Origin: Sesamum alatum
Taxonomy: Eukaryota; Streptophyta; Magnoliopsida; Lamiales; Pedaliaceae
Assembly (NCBI GenBank): GCA_034509735.1
Contig: JACGWO010000004.1
Coordinates: 16,349,395-16,413,394 of the forward strand
Length of the DNA stretch: 64,000 nucleotides
Reading direction: 5' to 3'
Under the pieces are notes generated by a model. The model did not search any database and was not told the origin of the DNA. It saw nothing but the letters and a program-made list of their open reading frames with translations. Each line of letters begins with the position of its first letter. Within the stretch, counting starts at the first letter, position 1. This document shows, one piece after another, positions 1 to 11,257 of this stretch. The translations under genes and the position numbers were made by a program.

Positions 1-873
1 AGGCATCCAGATTGTCAGGGACAGATCTAAAAGGATGTTAGGGCTCACCCAAAACTCGTATATGGAGAAAGTCCTAAAGAGATATCGAATGGACAACTCC
101 AAACGAGGATTCCTTCCAATGAGGCATGGGATCAAGTTGTCCAAGAAGCAGTCCCCGCAGACTGATGAGGAACTTGAAAAGATGAAAGTCATCCCCCTAT
201 GCTTCTGCCGTAGGTAGCATCCAATATGCGGTCCATTGCACCAGGCCTGACATTGCATACGCTTTGAGCGTGACAAGCAGATATCAGTCCTGTGCAGGAG
301 AGGCACATTGGAATGCCGTTAAGGGCATCCTTAAGTACCATAGGAGGACTAAGGAAATGTTCTTGGTCTATGGCAATGGAGAACTAATTCTGGAAGGCTT
401 TAGCGACGCTAGCTTCCAGTCTGATGACGATGATGCCAAGTCTCAATCGGGGTATGTATTCAAACTCAACGGAGGAGTAGTGGCTTGGAAAAGTTCCAAG
501 CAAGCAACCACTGCTGACTCCACCACTGAGGCTGAATACATAGCAGCTTCAAAAGCTGCTAAGGAAGCGGTTTGGATGAGAAACTACATCCAAGAGTTGG
601 GTGTGGTGCCTAGCATCGCCGAGCCTGTTGTCATCTTCTGTGATAACAACGGTGCAATAGTGCAAGCAAAGGAACCGAGATCTCATCACCGTTCCAAACA
701 CATTCTTAGACGCTACCATCTTCTTAGAAATGGTAGGAAGAGGTGACGTTCGGATGGACCGAGTCAACTCAGCAGACAACACAGCAGACCCGCTGACAAA
801 GCCTATGTCGCAGAGTGCTCATACGCAACATCTTGAGAAGATGGGGATTAGGCATATGGGTGATTGGCTTTAA
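1..873 (+). pseudogene. Copia pol 3' end (late RT to RNase H), A-left
   Basis: This is the downstream end of a copia polyprotein whose upstream part lies outside the window. It opens in the late RT region (LGIQIVRDRS) and runs through the connection to RNase H. RNase H landmarks are SDASFQSDDD, WKSSKQATTADSTTEAEYI, FCDNNGAI and RSHHRSKHILRRYHLL. The frame ends at the family stop after GDWL (871-873). It is broken twice: an extra C in a C-run near 194-199, and a 2-base loss near 729 just after the RYHLLR motif. RNase H removes template RNA during reverse transcription, but this copy cannot make a continuous protein. The sequence is very close to the same region of A1 and A2, so it is family A. 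Confidence 0.9.
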
Positions 874-889
874 AGGTCAAGTGGGAGAT
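874..889 (+). other. Polypurine tract of A-left
   Basis: A purine-rich stretch (AAGTGGGAGA core) lies directly between the pol stop and the TGTTAGAATAG start of the LTR. The same tract precedes the 3' LTR in every copy here. In LTR elements it primes plus-strand DNA synthesis. Confidence 0.85.
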
Positions 890-1777
890 TGTTAGAATAG
901 GTGACCATGTAAGCCAATTTTGGCAGGAATATGTAACCTATGTCTAGACAATTTCAGGTGTTTGATAAATCATTAATGAATAAAGAAGTGAATTTCATTT
1001 GGCATCACTTTGTTTGTGTTCACTTATATTTGTTTTCCATATCTGTTCACTACGCAAACAAAGCCCACGGACTGAGAATCAATTTCGGGGACTGGGACTA
1101 CGCTTGGAGGTAGGTCCATGGAATCAGTCTTCCCGAATCAGTCCGGAAATCTCCAAGTCAAGGAATCCCGAAAATGGGTACCGGGATTCCATTTGAGACT
1201 TGCACTAAGCACCTGCTGTCGTGTTTCATCGACGGGTGACGAGGGTCGTCTAAGCAGTGTTAGTGGGTTAGCATGCTAGGACGCAGCTGACTGAGGTGAC
1301 TCGCGGGAACCGTCTTACGGAGGACCTTGAGTATGGTCAGCAAGGTATGACGTGTATTCCCGGTTCCAACGGTACAGGCCAAGTCTTTTTGACTTGAGGA
1401 ATTGCTCAGTTTACCTGTACGTTAGGGCTGTATCTTAGATATGGTGAGAGATTGCCAGAATTCTCTTTGGTAGTCATAAGCCATGTCTAGTACAGTTCTG
1501 GTGTACAAAGTGACAGTAGTTTCCAAGAAAGGATCTGTCTCCTGCCAATAGGTATTGACAGTTGAGTCTCATGTATGCTCTGTGTCTTGTCCCTAAAATC
1601 TATGGCCACAGTAACTGAACAGAAGGGAAGGATTCCTTGCGGCATTTAGTGAGGACAGACCGACACTTAGGTCCAAAATGGGTACCTGCATTATCCGTGC
1701 CCTAGACTCTAAGTGATGAGACCGAAGACAGAAGGACAAGTGTACTGTTAGAGCCTAAATGTTCATCCCTGAATATT

Positions 1778-1830
1778 TCACCTAGTCTCTAGTGCCATGG
1801 ACCGTTGCTAGATGGCCACCCATGGTAACG
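1778..1830 (+). promoter_or_regulatory. Conserved U3 block in A-host LTR
   Basis: The block runs from CACCTAGTCTCTAGTGCC through GGACCGTTGCTAGATGG to GGTAACGG. It is nearly identical in LTRs of families A, B and C although flanking LTR sequence differs. It lies about 450 bp upstream of the TATA box. A transcription-control role is inferred. Confidence 0.55.
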
Positions 1831-2285
1831 GAAGGATTCTAGGAATCCGACCAAGTCTAGCTGAAAGGTGAACCTAAAGAGTCACACACTATCCACACAC
1901 ATTTAGATATTTAATTAGGAATTAAATATTGGAGTGAAGGAATGATTAAATTGGATTTATCGGGTCCTTTATTTTTCTTGGAGAAATAATTCCTTCTATT
2001 AGATATAAGGAATTAAATTGATAAATTAGATTTATCAAAGGGATTTATTTAATGGGCTTAAATAATATTTATATTTATTTTTAGCCTCTTGGAAATATTT
2101 AAATAGGTTTTAAATTTTCCATTAAATTAAATTAAATCAACGGTGAGATGAATGGGAGAGATGGATGGCTAGGATTGTTTTGACTAGGTCAAAACACTAC
2201 TTTGACTAGGACTTTGACTAGGTCAAAATCCTAGTCAAAATAGAGTTCTTGAAAGAGGAGTTTAAAGAGGATTAGACTCCTCTTC

Positions 2286-2293
2286 TATATAAA
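2286..2293 (+). promoter_or_regulatory. LTR TATA box, A-left/A-host LTR
   Basis: TATATAAA lies in the context CTTCTATATAAACCCC, followed about 40-100 bp downstream by CA- and CT-rich runs that probably lie in the transcribed R region. The same box occurs at the same LTR position in A1 and A2. Confidence 0.7.
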
Positions 2294-2687
2294 CCCCTAG
2301 CATCCTACAAGTTGAATGATGATGAAACTCCAACACACACACTACAACACACACACACGGATTCTCTCTCCCTCTCTCTCGTCCGATTCTCTCTCCCTCT
2401 CCAAGAAATATTTTCTTGGTTCTTTTTGTTCTTGGAACATTAAGAACTTGATAAATCAATACCATTAATCAATAATGTGTTATTGATTCATCCACTCCAA
2501 AAACATAAACTTGTTCGTTGCTAGCACAACGTGCAAGATATGTGGGTGGATCGTGTGTCACGATTTAGAGGGTCTCAAAGACGAGATCTTGGTGCAAAAC
2601 GGGGAACAACGCTTGTAGCCGTTGAAGACGAAAACGACAACGGGTAGGTCTCGTTTTAATTTTTCGTCCTCTCTTTAATTTCCAACC

Positions 2688-3000
2688 CTATGGCCTCCAT
2701 GATTTATTTTGTGTTATTCGTTCATGAGATACACCGAACGCCCGGGAAATTTCAAAGGCACACCCTTTGAAACGTGTTTTAATTTAAAAGCATGTTTAAA
2801 TTCCGTTTTAATTTTTATTATACCGCGCTTCCGCATTCGTGCTTTTCCCGGGACGATCCACAATTTCTTTCACTATGGCCTCCATGATTGCATGTCTTAT
2901 ACGAATAATGCATGTTTAAATTTTTCAATTTAAATTTATACCGCGCTTCTGCATTCGCGCTATTTCCTGGGACGATCCACATGCCTTTCTCAGGCTTTCA
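2688..3000 (+). repeat. Tandem duplication of LTR end
   Basis: CTATGGCCTCCATGATT starts at 2688 and again at 2873. Each copy runs through ACCGCGCTTC...GACGATCCACA to a TTTCA end (2872 and 3000). The second copy is shorter (about 128 versus 185 bp). Other family A LTRs have only one copy. Confidence 0.8.
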
Positions 3001-3001
3001 G

Positions 3002-3014
3002 TGTTATTAGAGCC
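3002..3014 (+). other. Degenerate tRNA-Met primer site of A-host
   Basis: TGTTATTAGAGCC differs at two positions from the TGGTATCAGAGCC site of the other copies and lies two bases after the LTR end. It binds the 3' end of initiator tRNA-Met to start minus-strand synthesis; here it is decayed. Confidence 0.8.
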
Positions 3015-3028
3015 CGGTTCGGTGTATA

Positions 3029-3476
3029 TGTTAGAATATGTGACCAGAAAGTCAATGGTATTGGCTGTTCTGAGAACCATTCGTCAATCTGTGAACAAGT
3101 AATATTATGTTAATGAATGTAGTAAGGATTCATAGGCATGAGTTTGTGTACTTACTGCTTGCATCATTACGATGTCACAACAAACGCCCACAGACTGAAA
3201 TAACGTTTCGGGAAATTGGAACTACGCTTGGAGGTAGGTTCATGAAATCAGTTTCGCCGAATCAGTCTGAAACACTCCAAGTCAAAGGAATCTTGAGACA
3301 GGGCATCGAGAATCCATTTGAGACTTGCCTAAGCATCTGCTGTCGTGTTTCATCGATGGGTGACGAGGATCGTCTAAGCAATGTTAGTGGGTCGGCCTGC
3401 TGGGGAGCGTCCGACTGAGGTGACTCGCGGGAATCGTCATATAGAAGCTACTCGGGCTTGGTCGGCATGACTCGTA
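3029..3476 (+). repeat. B-host 5' LTR, first part
   Basis: It begins TGTTAGAATATGTGACCAGAAAG and matches the start of the B-host 3' LTR at 53582. It stops where B-inv is inserted and continues at 13603. TCGTA occurs on both sides of the insert (3472-3476 and 13598-13602). Confidence 0.92.
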
Positions 3477-5808
3477 TGAAAGAAATCGGTGGATCGTCCC
3501 GGGAGATTAACGCGAATAGCGGAAGCGCGAAATAGTGCGTAATAAAATTACAAAAGCATAATTAAATGGAATTTAAATCATGCATAATATACATAAACGA
3601 ATCAAGGGGTGTGCCCTTGATTCTCCCGGGCATTCGGTGTATCTCATGTTCAATAAAACACAACATGGAGGCCATAGAATTGAAACCGGAAAAACGAAAT
3701 TAAAGAACCTACCCGGTTGTAGTTTTGTCTTCGTTTCGGCTACGCGCATTGTTCCTCGTTTTGCACCAAGATCTCAAATAAGAGACCCTCTAAATCATCT
3801 CACTCGCTCCACCGGAAAGCAAACAACCCTTGTGCTAGCAAGAAATAATTTGGGGAGAAGAGACATCGATACACGCTATGAATTAACGCAATCAATGTCT
3901 CTTATGTTCTTAACTTGAATAAATCAAGAAGAACAAAGTAGTATCCTTGGAGATTAAAAAAAAGGGATGGGCGAATTTGAGAGAGAGATGAGAGATGAGA
4001 GTTGTAGAGAATACTAGGTGTAAGTGTGTGTTTTTTAAGTATTTATAGAAGATGGAATTCCTATTCCTTCTCAAACTCTTCCAAAGAGACACACTTTGAC
4101 TAGGATTTTGACCTAGTCAAATCCTAGTCAAATTAGGCTTTGATTAAGTCAAATTAATCATGGCCATTCATCTCATCATTCTCTAGATCAAATCTTGTCC
4201 ATCCATTTTGATGGGCTTTATGGAATGGGCTTTATTTAATTCTAAATTAAATGATCCCATGGACTTTATATTAAAATCCTATTTAATATACTAAGCCCAT
4301 TAATTAATTAATGGAATGGACTTTATTTAATTCCAAATTAAATAGTCCATGGACTTTATATTAAATCCTATTTAATACCAAGCCCATTAATTAATTCCAT
4401 AGAATGGGATTATTTAATTCTAAATTAAATAGTCCCATGGACTTTATATTAAAATCCTATTTAATATACTAAGCCCATTAATTAATTAATGGAATGGACT
4501 TTATTTAATTCCAAATTAAATAGTCCATGGACTTTATATTAAATCCTATTTAATACCAAGCCCACTAATTAATTAATTCACCCTTTTAATCTAATTAAAA
4601 GGAAAGCCCATGCTTTGTAAAATTCATAAATCTAATTTATGAACTCAAGCCCGATTATTCCAAATAATTCATCGAAGCTTGAATCTCCAAGAAGTATAAT
4701 TTAATTCCATTAAATTAAACCTTCTCCCGGAATTAAATCCAAATTAATTCCCTTTCATTTGGTGTAGCGGGTGTGACTCTTTAGGTTCACCTTTCAGCTA
4801 GACTTGGACCTACTTTTTGTTATTTCATAACTAAAGTAGTCCGTTACCATGGGTGGCCATCTAGCAACGGTCCATGGCACTAGAGACTAGGTGAATTTAT
4901 GGTGTGAACATTTAGGCTCCGAGTTATACGCAGGTGCGGTCCTACCGACGCTCGATACGTACGGGTACGGTCCTACTGTCGCCTGTCTCCCGGCCTTTAG
5001 TCTAGGGGTCGGTTCCCATCGTTGACTAGGCAACTATGCATAATGCTCGAGATAGGTTTAACTCGACGTAGGAAATCCTTTCCCACTACATCAAGTGCTA
5101 TGGCCATAGACTTTGTGAGTCTAAACCATCTCCGAGCGCATAGGAGATCTTGCTGTCATATCCTTTGACAGGGGACAGATCCTATCTTGAAATTCACCGT
5201 TCTTACATACTCCGACTGCACTGGACGAGGCTTATGATGACCATGTGATATAATCGGTCAAATTTCACCAGATCCAAGATACAACCTTAGTATGTAGGGG
5301 ACTGCCGTGATCCTCAAGTCCGAGGACTAATCCCGTACTATCAGAACCGGGAATACGAGTCATACCGACCAAGCCCGAGTAGCTTCTATATGACGATTCC
5401 CGCGAGTCACCTCAGTCGGCCGCTCCCCAGCAGGCCGACCCACTAACACTGCTTAGACGATCCTCGTCACCCGTCGATGAAACACGACAGCAGATGCTTA
5501 GTGCAAGTCTCAAATGGATTCTCGATGCCCTGTCTCGAGATTCCTTTGACTTGGAGTATTTCAGACTGATTCGGCGAAAACTGATTTCATGAACCTACCT
5601 CCAAGCGTAGTTCCAATTTCCCGAAATGTTATTTCAGTCTGTGGGCGTTTGTTGTGACATCGTAACGATGCAAGCAGTAAGTACAACAAACTCATGCCTA
5701 TGAATCCTTACTGCATTCATTAACATAATATTACTTGTTCACAGATTGACGAATGGTTCTCAGAACAGCCAATACCATTGACTTTCTGGTCACCTATTCT
5801 AACAATCT
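3477..5808 (-). repeat. B-inv 3' LTR
   Basis: On the minus strand it runs from TGTTAGAATAGGTGACCAG (at 5808) to CTTTCA (at 3477), 2332 bp. A TATA box (TATAAATA on the minus strand) lies at 4040-4047. It is about 96 bp longer than the B-host LTRs because its internal minisatellite has four units rather than three. Confidence 0.93.
4221..4580 (-). repeat. Four-unit, about 90-bp LTR minisatellite
   Basis: Units begin near 4221, 4312, 4402 and 4491. Each contains a TTTAATTC(T/C)AAATTAAAT arm, CCATGGACTTTATATTAAA and AAGCCCA(T/C)TAATTAATT. Units 1 and 3 resemble each other, as do 2 and 4, suggesting duplication of a dimer. It lies in U3, between the conserved block and the TATA box. Confidence 0.8.
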
Positions 5809-5823
5809 CCCACTTGACCAATA
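5809..5823 (-). other. Polypurine tract of B-inv
   Basis: On the plus strand it reads ATCTCCCACTTGACC, directly adjoining the 3' LTR. It is identical in form to the tract in the other copies. Confidence 0.85.
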
Positions 5824-5825
5824 AG

Positions 5826-8800
5826 TCAATTACCCACTTTGTTCAGATTCCTCTGAGTATGAGTAATCTTCGATACCGATTAAGGTATCGTGGGTCCGCT
5901 TATATTTCCTTGCGAAGCAATACGGTCTAACCGTGTTACCTCTATCCACCATTGCCTCTTAGAGATGGTGGTTGTCTAAGAATATTTTCGTGGATCTTGT
6001 GATGAGATCTCGTGCCAATACTCCCATAGCCAAGTTGCCTGCCATATAGGCAAACATGGCTTGGTCGTGCTAGGCGCCACGTCCATCCTATGGACGCGGT
6101 CTTCATCAGTGACCACTATCCGATGCACTCGTCATTGGGCCTGACTGTGCATACCTTTGAGACTAACTGGTTTTCACTTATGCTCTGGAAGCTAGTATCG
6201 CTTTAGCCTTCCAAAGCAACTCTCAACAGACGGTGCATCATGAACACATCTTTAGTCCTTATTTAGGTACTAAGGATCGTTCTTGATTGCTGTCTTCAAC
6301 CCCTCAGTGCATTACCGATTTATGTTGAGCCATGCTAGAAGCACTCTCAACATCGGTTCCTATGCACCGAGTAAACATATCATATGTTTGCCTAGGGTTA
6401 AGACGTAGGGGATACTCAACATCCAAGCCTTCTCATTAGTCCACCGTGACTAAGTCTTGAATGGCTTGATGCTTTATGCATAGTATCCAAGTTTTCTCAT
6501 CAGTCTTACTATGACTGAGTCTCGAACAACTTGTCCCTCTACATACATGAGTTTTCTCATCAGTCCACCATGACTGAGTCTTTGAAAAGCTCAATTCATG
6601 AAATGTATGTGGGATCCCTAAAATGTCATGGAGATTTTTCGTGAGTTACGGTTTGTGTTTTAGTGATTCCTAATGCCTTGAAGTCATCCATGAATCAAGA
6701 CATTACACACTTAAACACTTGGAACGCCATTTCTACTCCCACTAATCACCTACGTCGTTTAAGATCGAGTCATGCTCCGTATGAGCTCGTCAAAACGAAT
6801 ATTCCAGTTATGCGGTGTTTCAAACCTTGTTTGAATTTCCTAGTGGATTCTATGGCTCCTCTCCATAAATCCTACTACGATGTCCAACATCACATTCCGC
6901 AGGTCATTTGGATTACTATCCAAATTTGACCGAACATATCCCGATCACTCGTACCTCTTACGACATTCGGGTTCGTTCTTAAGGGGACTTGGAATATGAT
7001 CAATTTAAGATAGAAATGCAATTATAAGCAACGTTTTAGCATTATTCTGTCGTAAACCTACACAAACCAGACACCGAGTCTAATTTGCCTCCCACTAGTC
7101 CCTTGACGTATGTAGGATCCTTCTACATGCTCAAGAACTTTGTCGGGACATAGGCTTGCCAAACCATGGCTCCTTGTGCTTGACTCCTAGCAAAGTGCCA
7201 TGTTCCTTACGTTGGCAATTTTGAGTCTACGTCTACACGGGCTACGGTAATTGGGCGAAACTTCGATCGATCTTCGTCCAACGAGATTCGATCGTTCCCT
7301 TTATCAGAGACCGTCATATTTGGCCTTTATAGGAAATGTTTCATTGAGAATTCCATTCTCAACTTGGATGCTCAAGGACTCCCACTAAATACACGGCCTT
7401 TTCGATCCTATCGAAACAGGTTTAATTTTGCAACCATTTATGGTTCACCTCCTTAAGTCTAATTCCCAAACCTCCTATGGGACCTTTAGACTTTTGAACC
7501 CTCTTATGGTCTTGTGTATTAGTAACCTACAGTTGTCTTATTGGCTCCCTTCCAATAGACTATTTGGCAAGCCTACTTTGTCCAACAAAGAGCTTTCGGA
7601 CTTTCTTCTTTCATAAAAGACTTGTAAATTTAGTCGATTCGAATCATCTATTTCTAGATTCATCGAACTTTCCAATTTACTTATCTATTAATAAAGAAGA
7701 AACGTCCTAGCTGTTGTAGATGCCAAATCTGTAAGTTGGTCTTGATTAATCCATTTTAGATAATTTGAATTTTGAGTATCCATAAACCTTTTATGGGATG
7801 GTGTTCTAGGAGTTTACGTGTAACTACTAGCAAACATGAATCAATATTCAATAATTTTGTTTGATCAAATATGTATGTAATAAAACCTTTGTCCAACAAA
7901 GAGACATACTTTTGATCATGCTAGGTTACGTAATTCCTATATTATCCTAACATGATCACGATTATGGGCCTAACAAGTCTCTAGTCCTTTTCATCAATGG
8001 ACCTTGCCATTGTTGAATCCTAGAACTGTTCTTGGCTTTTAAGTCCTTATTCACTTTCTGCAAACCACCCGCAGATTAGTGATAGGAATGGTATCAAATA
8101 CCAAATAGAGTAAAAGTGATCATGTCAATACTCAATATCAAATTTTACCTACATTGGAGAGGGGTTTAGAATACTCCCCTTTCCAATGGCCCTCTTTACG
8201 ACAGTGAAATGCTTACGTTTTTAGAAACTATGAACTTGACTGCTGAACCTTTTGCTCTTTCCTTTTACCTCCACCTTGTGTTGTAAAGGAACAGCACTTG
8301 AAGTGCTTAATAGTTGATGTCACCTTACCCTTCTTCCTCTTTTGGCGTCTGGCACCCTTGCCTTTCGCTATGGAGGTTGAAGCCTCTCCTACTAGTACCG
8401 ACGGCGCAGATTTTGCAATCGTTGCTTCGTACTAGACCAACATAATTACCAACCTATGAAGATCTTTTCTAAGCTCATTCATGTTGATAATTAATGGTTT
8501 CGTAGGAGGGAGGAAGAGATTGAAGGATCATGTCAATGTACGTCTCTTTTTCAAGACTGACATGGAGGTCTTTTGAGCTTCTCCACTAGGGATTGCATCA
8601 TCACTCCATGTTCTTTGTACCGACATCCTTCCGTCATCTTAGCTCCAAACATGCCTTCGTTGCATTTTACCCCACATGCTGGTCCAAGACCATATAGACA
8701 TGATGCAAGCGAAGCATAGTTTGAGCCAACATCATTATATCCTACTTGCCGGTGGTCATCCTTCAACCTTTGAACGCCAAGCGTTGCCTTAGTTGTCGAC

Positions 8801-8951
8801 CCTCCGGCAAGCGCTGAGGAACATCCTCATCCGGTTATGTGAGTTAAGGTTCTGGAAATCTAAGACCATCTTAAGATTTCGCAGTCAATTCGTGTAATTG
8901 GTTCCTTTTTAATGAGCCTCTTAGTGATGTGTTTGGTGGATTCTTAGACAT
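5826..8951 (-). pseudogene. Decayed gag-pol of B-inv
   Basis: The gag start (minus-strand ATG at 8951, MSKNP) and the pol end are recognisable by alignment with families A and C, but the frame is full of stops and indels. The longest readable gag piece (8551-8766) keeps the KMTEG and MMQSLVEKL motifs. Part of gag is deleted between HRQVG and DVGS, removing roughly 17 codons present in family A. The protease DTG reads DTI (near 8085-8095). The YVDD RT motif is destroyed (near 6700-6722). The same changes occur in B-host. Length is about 3.1 kb against about 4.05 kb in family A. It makes no enzyme. Confidence 0.87.
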
Positions 8952-9311
8952 TCACAACATATATGTAAAGCAGAAAATAACAAGCAGAGTGAAGTAATAT
9001 TTTGGTTAAGTCTCGGTCTTTAGTCCTTAACCTCTTCCACTATTTCTACGAAAACACGGCACTCTCAAACGTTGTTTTCGGGAAATCCTTTCCTAGTGGG
9101 CTCAGGATCCACAGCGGTCTCCCCCATACCCCGCTTTTACGATTCGCATGGGAAAAGAACCCGTGGGAGGTATTCCATACCATTTCTCGTTCCACGAGAT
9201 TCCCAGATAATTGCCTCACCCTTTCACGTGATCCCGAGGACTCCAAGCGAATCACGTTATTCGGGCGTTAGACCCGACCCAATCAACCGATTCATAGACT
9301 CACTGCTACCT

Positions 9312-9408
9312 CCACGACTCGTGAGACAGGTAACAGCAGTCTACTCATCGTTCATGACAAAGTGCAGCTTCTTTTAAGCACGATAGTCGTGCCACGACTC
9401 GTGAGACC
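9312..9408 (-). promoter_or_regulatory. Paired palindromic leader motif, B-inv
   Basis: CCACGACTCGTGAGAC occurs at 9312-9327 and 9393-9408 on the plus strand (the minus strand reads GTCTCACGAGTCGTGG). Each contains the odd palindrome CACGAGTCGTG. The pair is present at the same place in every leader here. Confidence 0.65.
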
Positions 9409-9713
9409 ACGCTATCGACCTAAAAGATCTTCCTCACTTTTGCCATGGATGGAAGGCTTGGACAGACTCCCAGAGTCCTAGTCCATTTATTAAGGGTCTA
9501 TATTTAACTTGGTTCAACCAAGTGAGAGTTTTGATAGAACGAGACCTCATCACATATTAAGTATTGCATTGCGTGCGTTATGGCAGAAATATTCTAAGCG
9601 TGAATGTAACCATACATAAAGCATATAGAATAATCATAAGCATATAATACGCATCGCATGCAAAATAAAGCCTAGCACGCCCCTGTAGGATGATCACAAG
9701 CCCAAACCTATGC

Positions 9714-9735
9714 GACCACTGAGCCCGCAGTGGAT
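9714..9735 (-). promoter_or_regulatory. Conserved leader stem-loop, B-inv
   Basis: On the minus strand the arms are ATCCACTG and CAGTGGT with the six-base loop CGGGCT. One G of the 3' arm is lost relative to the other copies. Confidence 0.6.
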
Positions 9736-10866
9736 CTATGGTCAATCTAAGGGTAGGCCCTACACTATTACAAGATTTAATAACCCATTACATGCAATGG
9801 GCCTTGTAAGTCCTCTTTATCTTCTTGGGCTCTCCATCTTGGGCCTACACCGGGCTTCTTCTCCATGGATCCTCCGTGGGCCATCCCGATGGCAACCTCC
9901 ATGGGCCTCCAACACCTTGGGCTTGTCTTCTCTTGCAGCCGTTATTTACAAAAAGAAATAAAACCTCACCACTAATTCTACTCTCATTACATCATAAAAT
10001 AAGAAACCCCAATTAAACATTTGGGGGGAGTACATTGGGAGGGAGAGAGAAAGCCTTATTATTCCAAGGCACTAGAAGAGATACAGAGAGGAAAAATAAA
10101 GAGGCACACAGGCCACAACCCAACAAATAAATGTAAATAAACCATACATGCGGTCTAGGGGCTTTGTGATCATCCTTTGTCAAATCAATTAACACAAATA
10201 GCACAAAATACATATCCCACGTAAAATATGCTATACAACATCCATGATAATCCATACCATAAAATAAATGCAGAAACTACATGTAAAATATCCACACACC
10301 AAACATTGGATTATAGTGCAAACTATGCACAACGATTTTTGTTGGAAAAACCTTTTCCATAATTAACAAGGCAATATTAATTCTATGAAATATAAAAATC
10401 TCAACCAAAATTAAAATGCCCCAAGTTAATTAATTCAGAAAAATTCCCAGAATTATACAAAAAAAATCAATTTTTCTGAAACACAAAAATCAACAATTCA
10501 AGAATATGCCCATTTTATTCAAGAATTCCAAAATCCAACATTCGTGCATATTAATACATGTCAAGATCTACTCATACTCAAGCCATAAAATAACCATGAT
10601 GTCCAACATCATAAAACGCAGAAATTATTGCGAAATTTCACATGTGAATTTTGATCATTGGTGCAACCATTGCAAAAATTAAATCTTGTTAGGAAACCCT
10701 TTCCTCATCAACCAAGCAATATTTATTTTTAGAAAATTCCAAATCTCAAAAAATAAATATTCTAAGTCAATCGGGTTCAGAATAAATGCAGAAAATATCA
10801 TAAATAATACAGTAAAAAACAGTTTTGAAAAAACGAGCCAAAAACGGGAGAAGAAACGGAAAACGG

Positions 10867-11015
10867 CACAGCCGGCCGGCCAGGCGCGCGCGCAGCGCGG
10901 CGCCCAGCGCATGCCATGCGCGCGCGTGCACGCGTGCAGGCGCCCCCCTGCCTGCGCGCGCGGCGGGCCACGCCCCTGTGCGCGCGGCCAGCGTGCTGCT
11001 GCTGCCGATTCGCCG
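10867..11015 (-). other. GC-rich island in B-inv leader
   Basis: About 150 bp made almost wholly of G and C with many CG/GC alternations, set in AT-rich leader sequence. Open frames in several phases are a by-product of the base composition. Confidence 0.85.
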
Positions 11016-11242
11016 TTTTTTCACTCTTTTTCGACTTTTTCATGCAATTTTTTTGAACCACAAGATAAATTAAACCCTAGAACATGTATAACACATTCAA
11101 GAAAACCAAGATCCAAAATCCCATGCAAAATTAAACGCCAATAAATATTTACGATAAACATGCTATAAACGTAAATTAAAACACGTTTATCATGCTTAAA
11201 ACGCACATAGCACATAGAATTCTAGGCCAATACACCGAACCG

Positions 11243-11255
11243 GGCTCTGATACCA
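11243..11255 (-). other. tRNA-Met primer site of B-inv
   Basis: GGCTCTGATACCA on the plus strand is the complement of TGGTATCAGAGCC, two bases from the end of the 5' LTR. Confidence 0.93.
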
Positions 11256-11257
11256 AC

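Larger units (their letters stand above)
890..3000 (+). repeat. Family A LTR shared by A-left and A-host
   Basis: The LTR begins TGTTAGAATAGGTGACCATG and ends in CTTTCA. Upstream it follows the A-left polypurine tract, as a 3' LTR should. Downstream it is followed by a primer site, as a 5' LTR should. It therefore serves two head-to-tail elements. A TATA box lies at 2286-2293 and CA- and CT-rich runs follow at 2330-2400. The expected LTR end is at 2872; an extra 128 bp repeats the terminal part. Diagnostic variants (AATCAATTTCGG, GCACCTGCTG) match A-solo rather than A1 or A2. Confidence 0.9.
8952..11257 (-). other. Leader of B-inv
   Basis: This 2.3-kb untranslated leader lies between primer site and gag. 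It carries the GC island, a stem-loop (9714-9735), the paired palindromic motif (9312-9408) and a mutated internal TATA (9041-9048, TAGAAATA on the minus strand). Short frames in it (for example 9002-9377 and 10013-10255) have no family counterpart and are taken as chance. Confidence 0.85.

Noticed and set aside
2330..2400. CA and CT microsatellites after the TATA box considered as a separate feature of interest
   Set aside because: They are present in every family A LTR and are ordinary low-complexity R/U5 sequence.
4221..4580. Regular repeat considered as a CRISPR-like array
   Set aside because: Units are tandem with no unique spacers, inside a plant LTR.
9002..9377. Frames in the B-inv leader near the paired palindrome
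   Set aside because: No counterpart is kept in other leaders; the leader is non-coding in all families.
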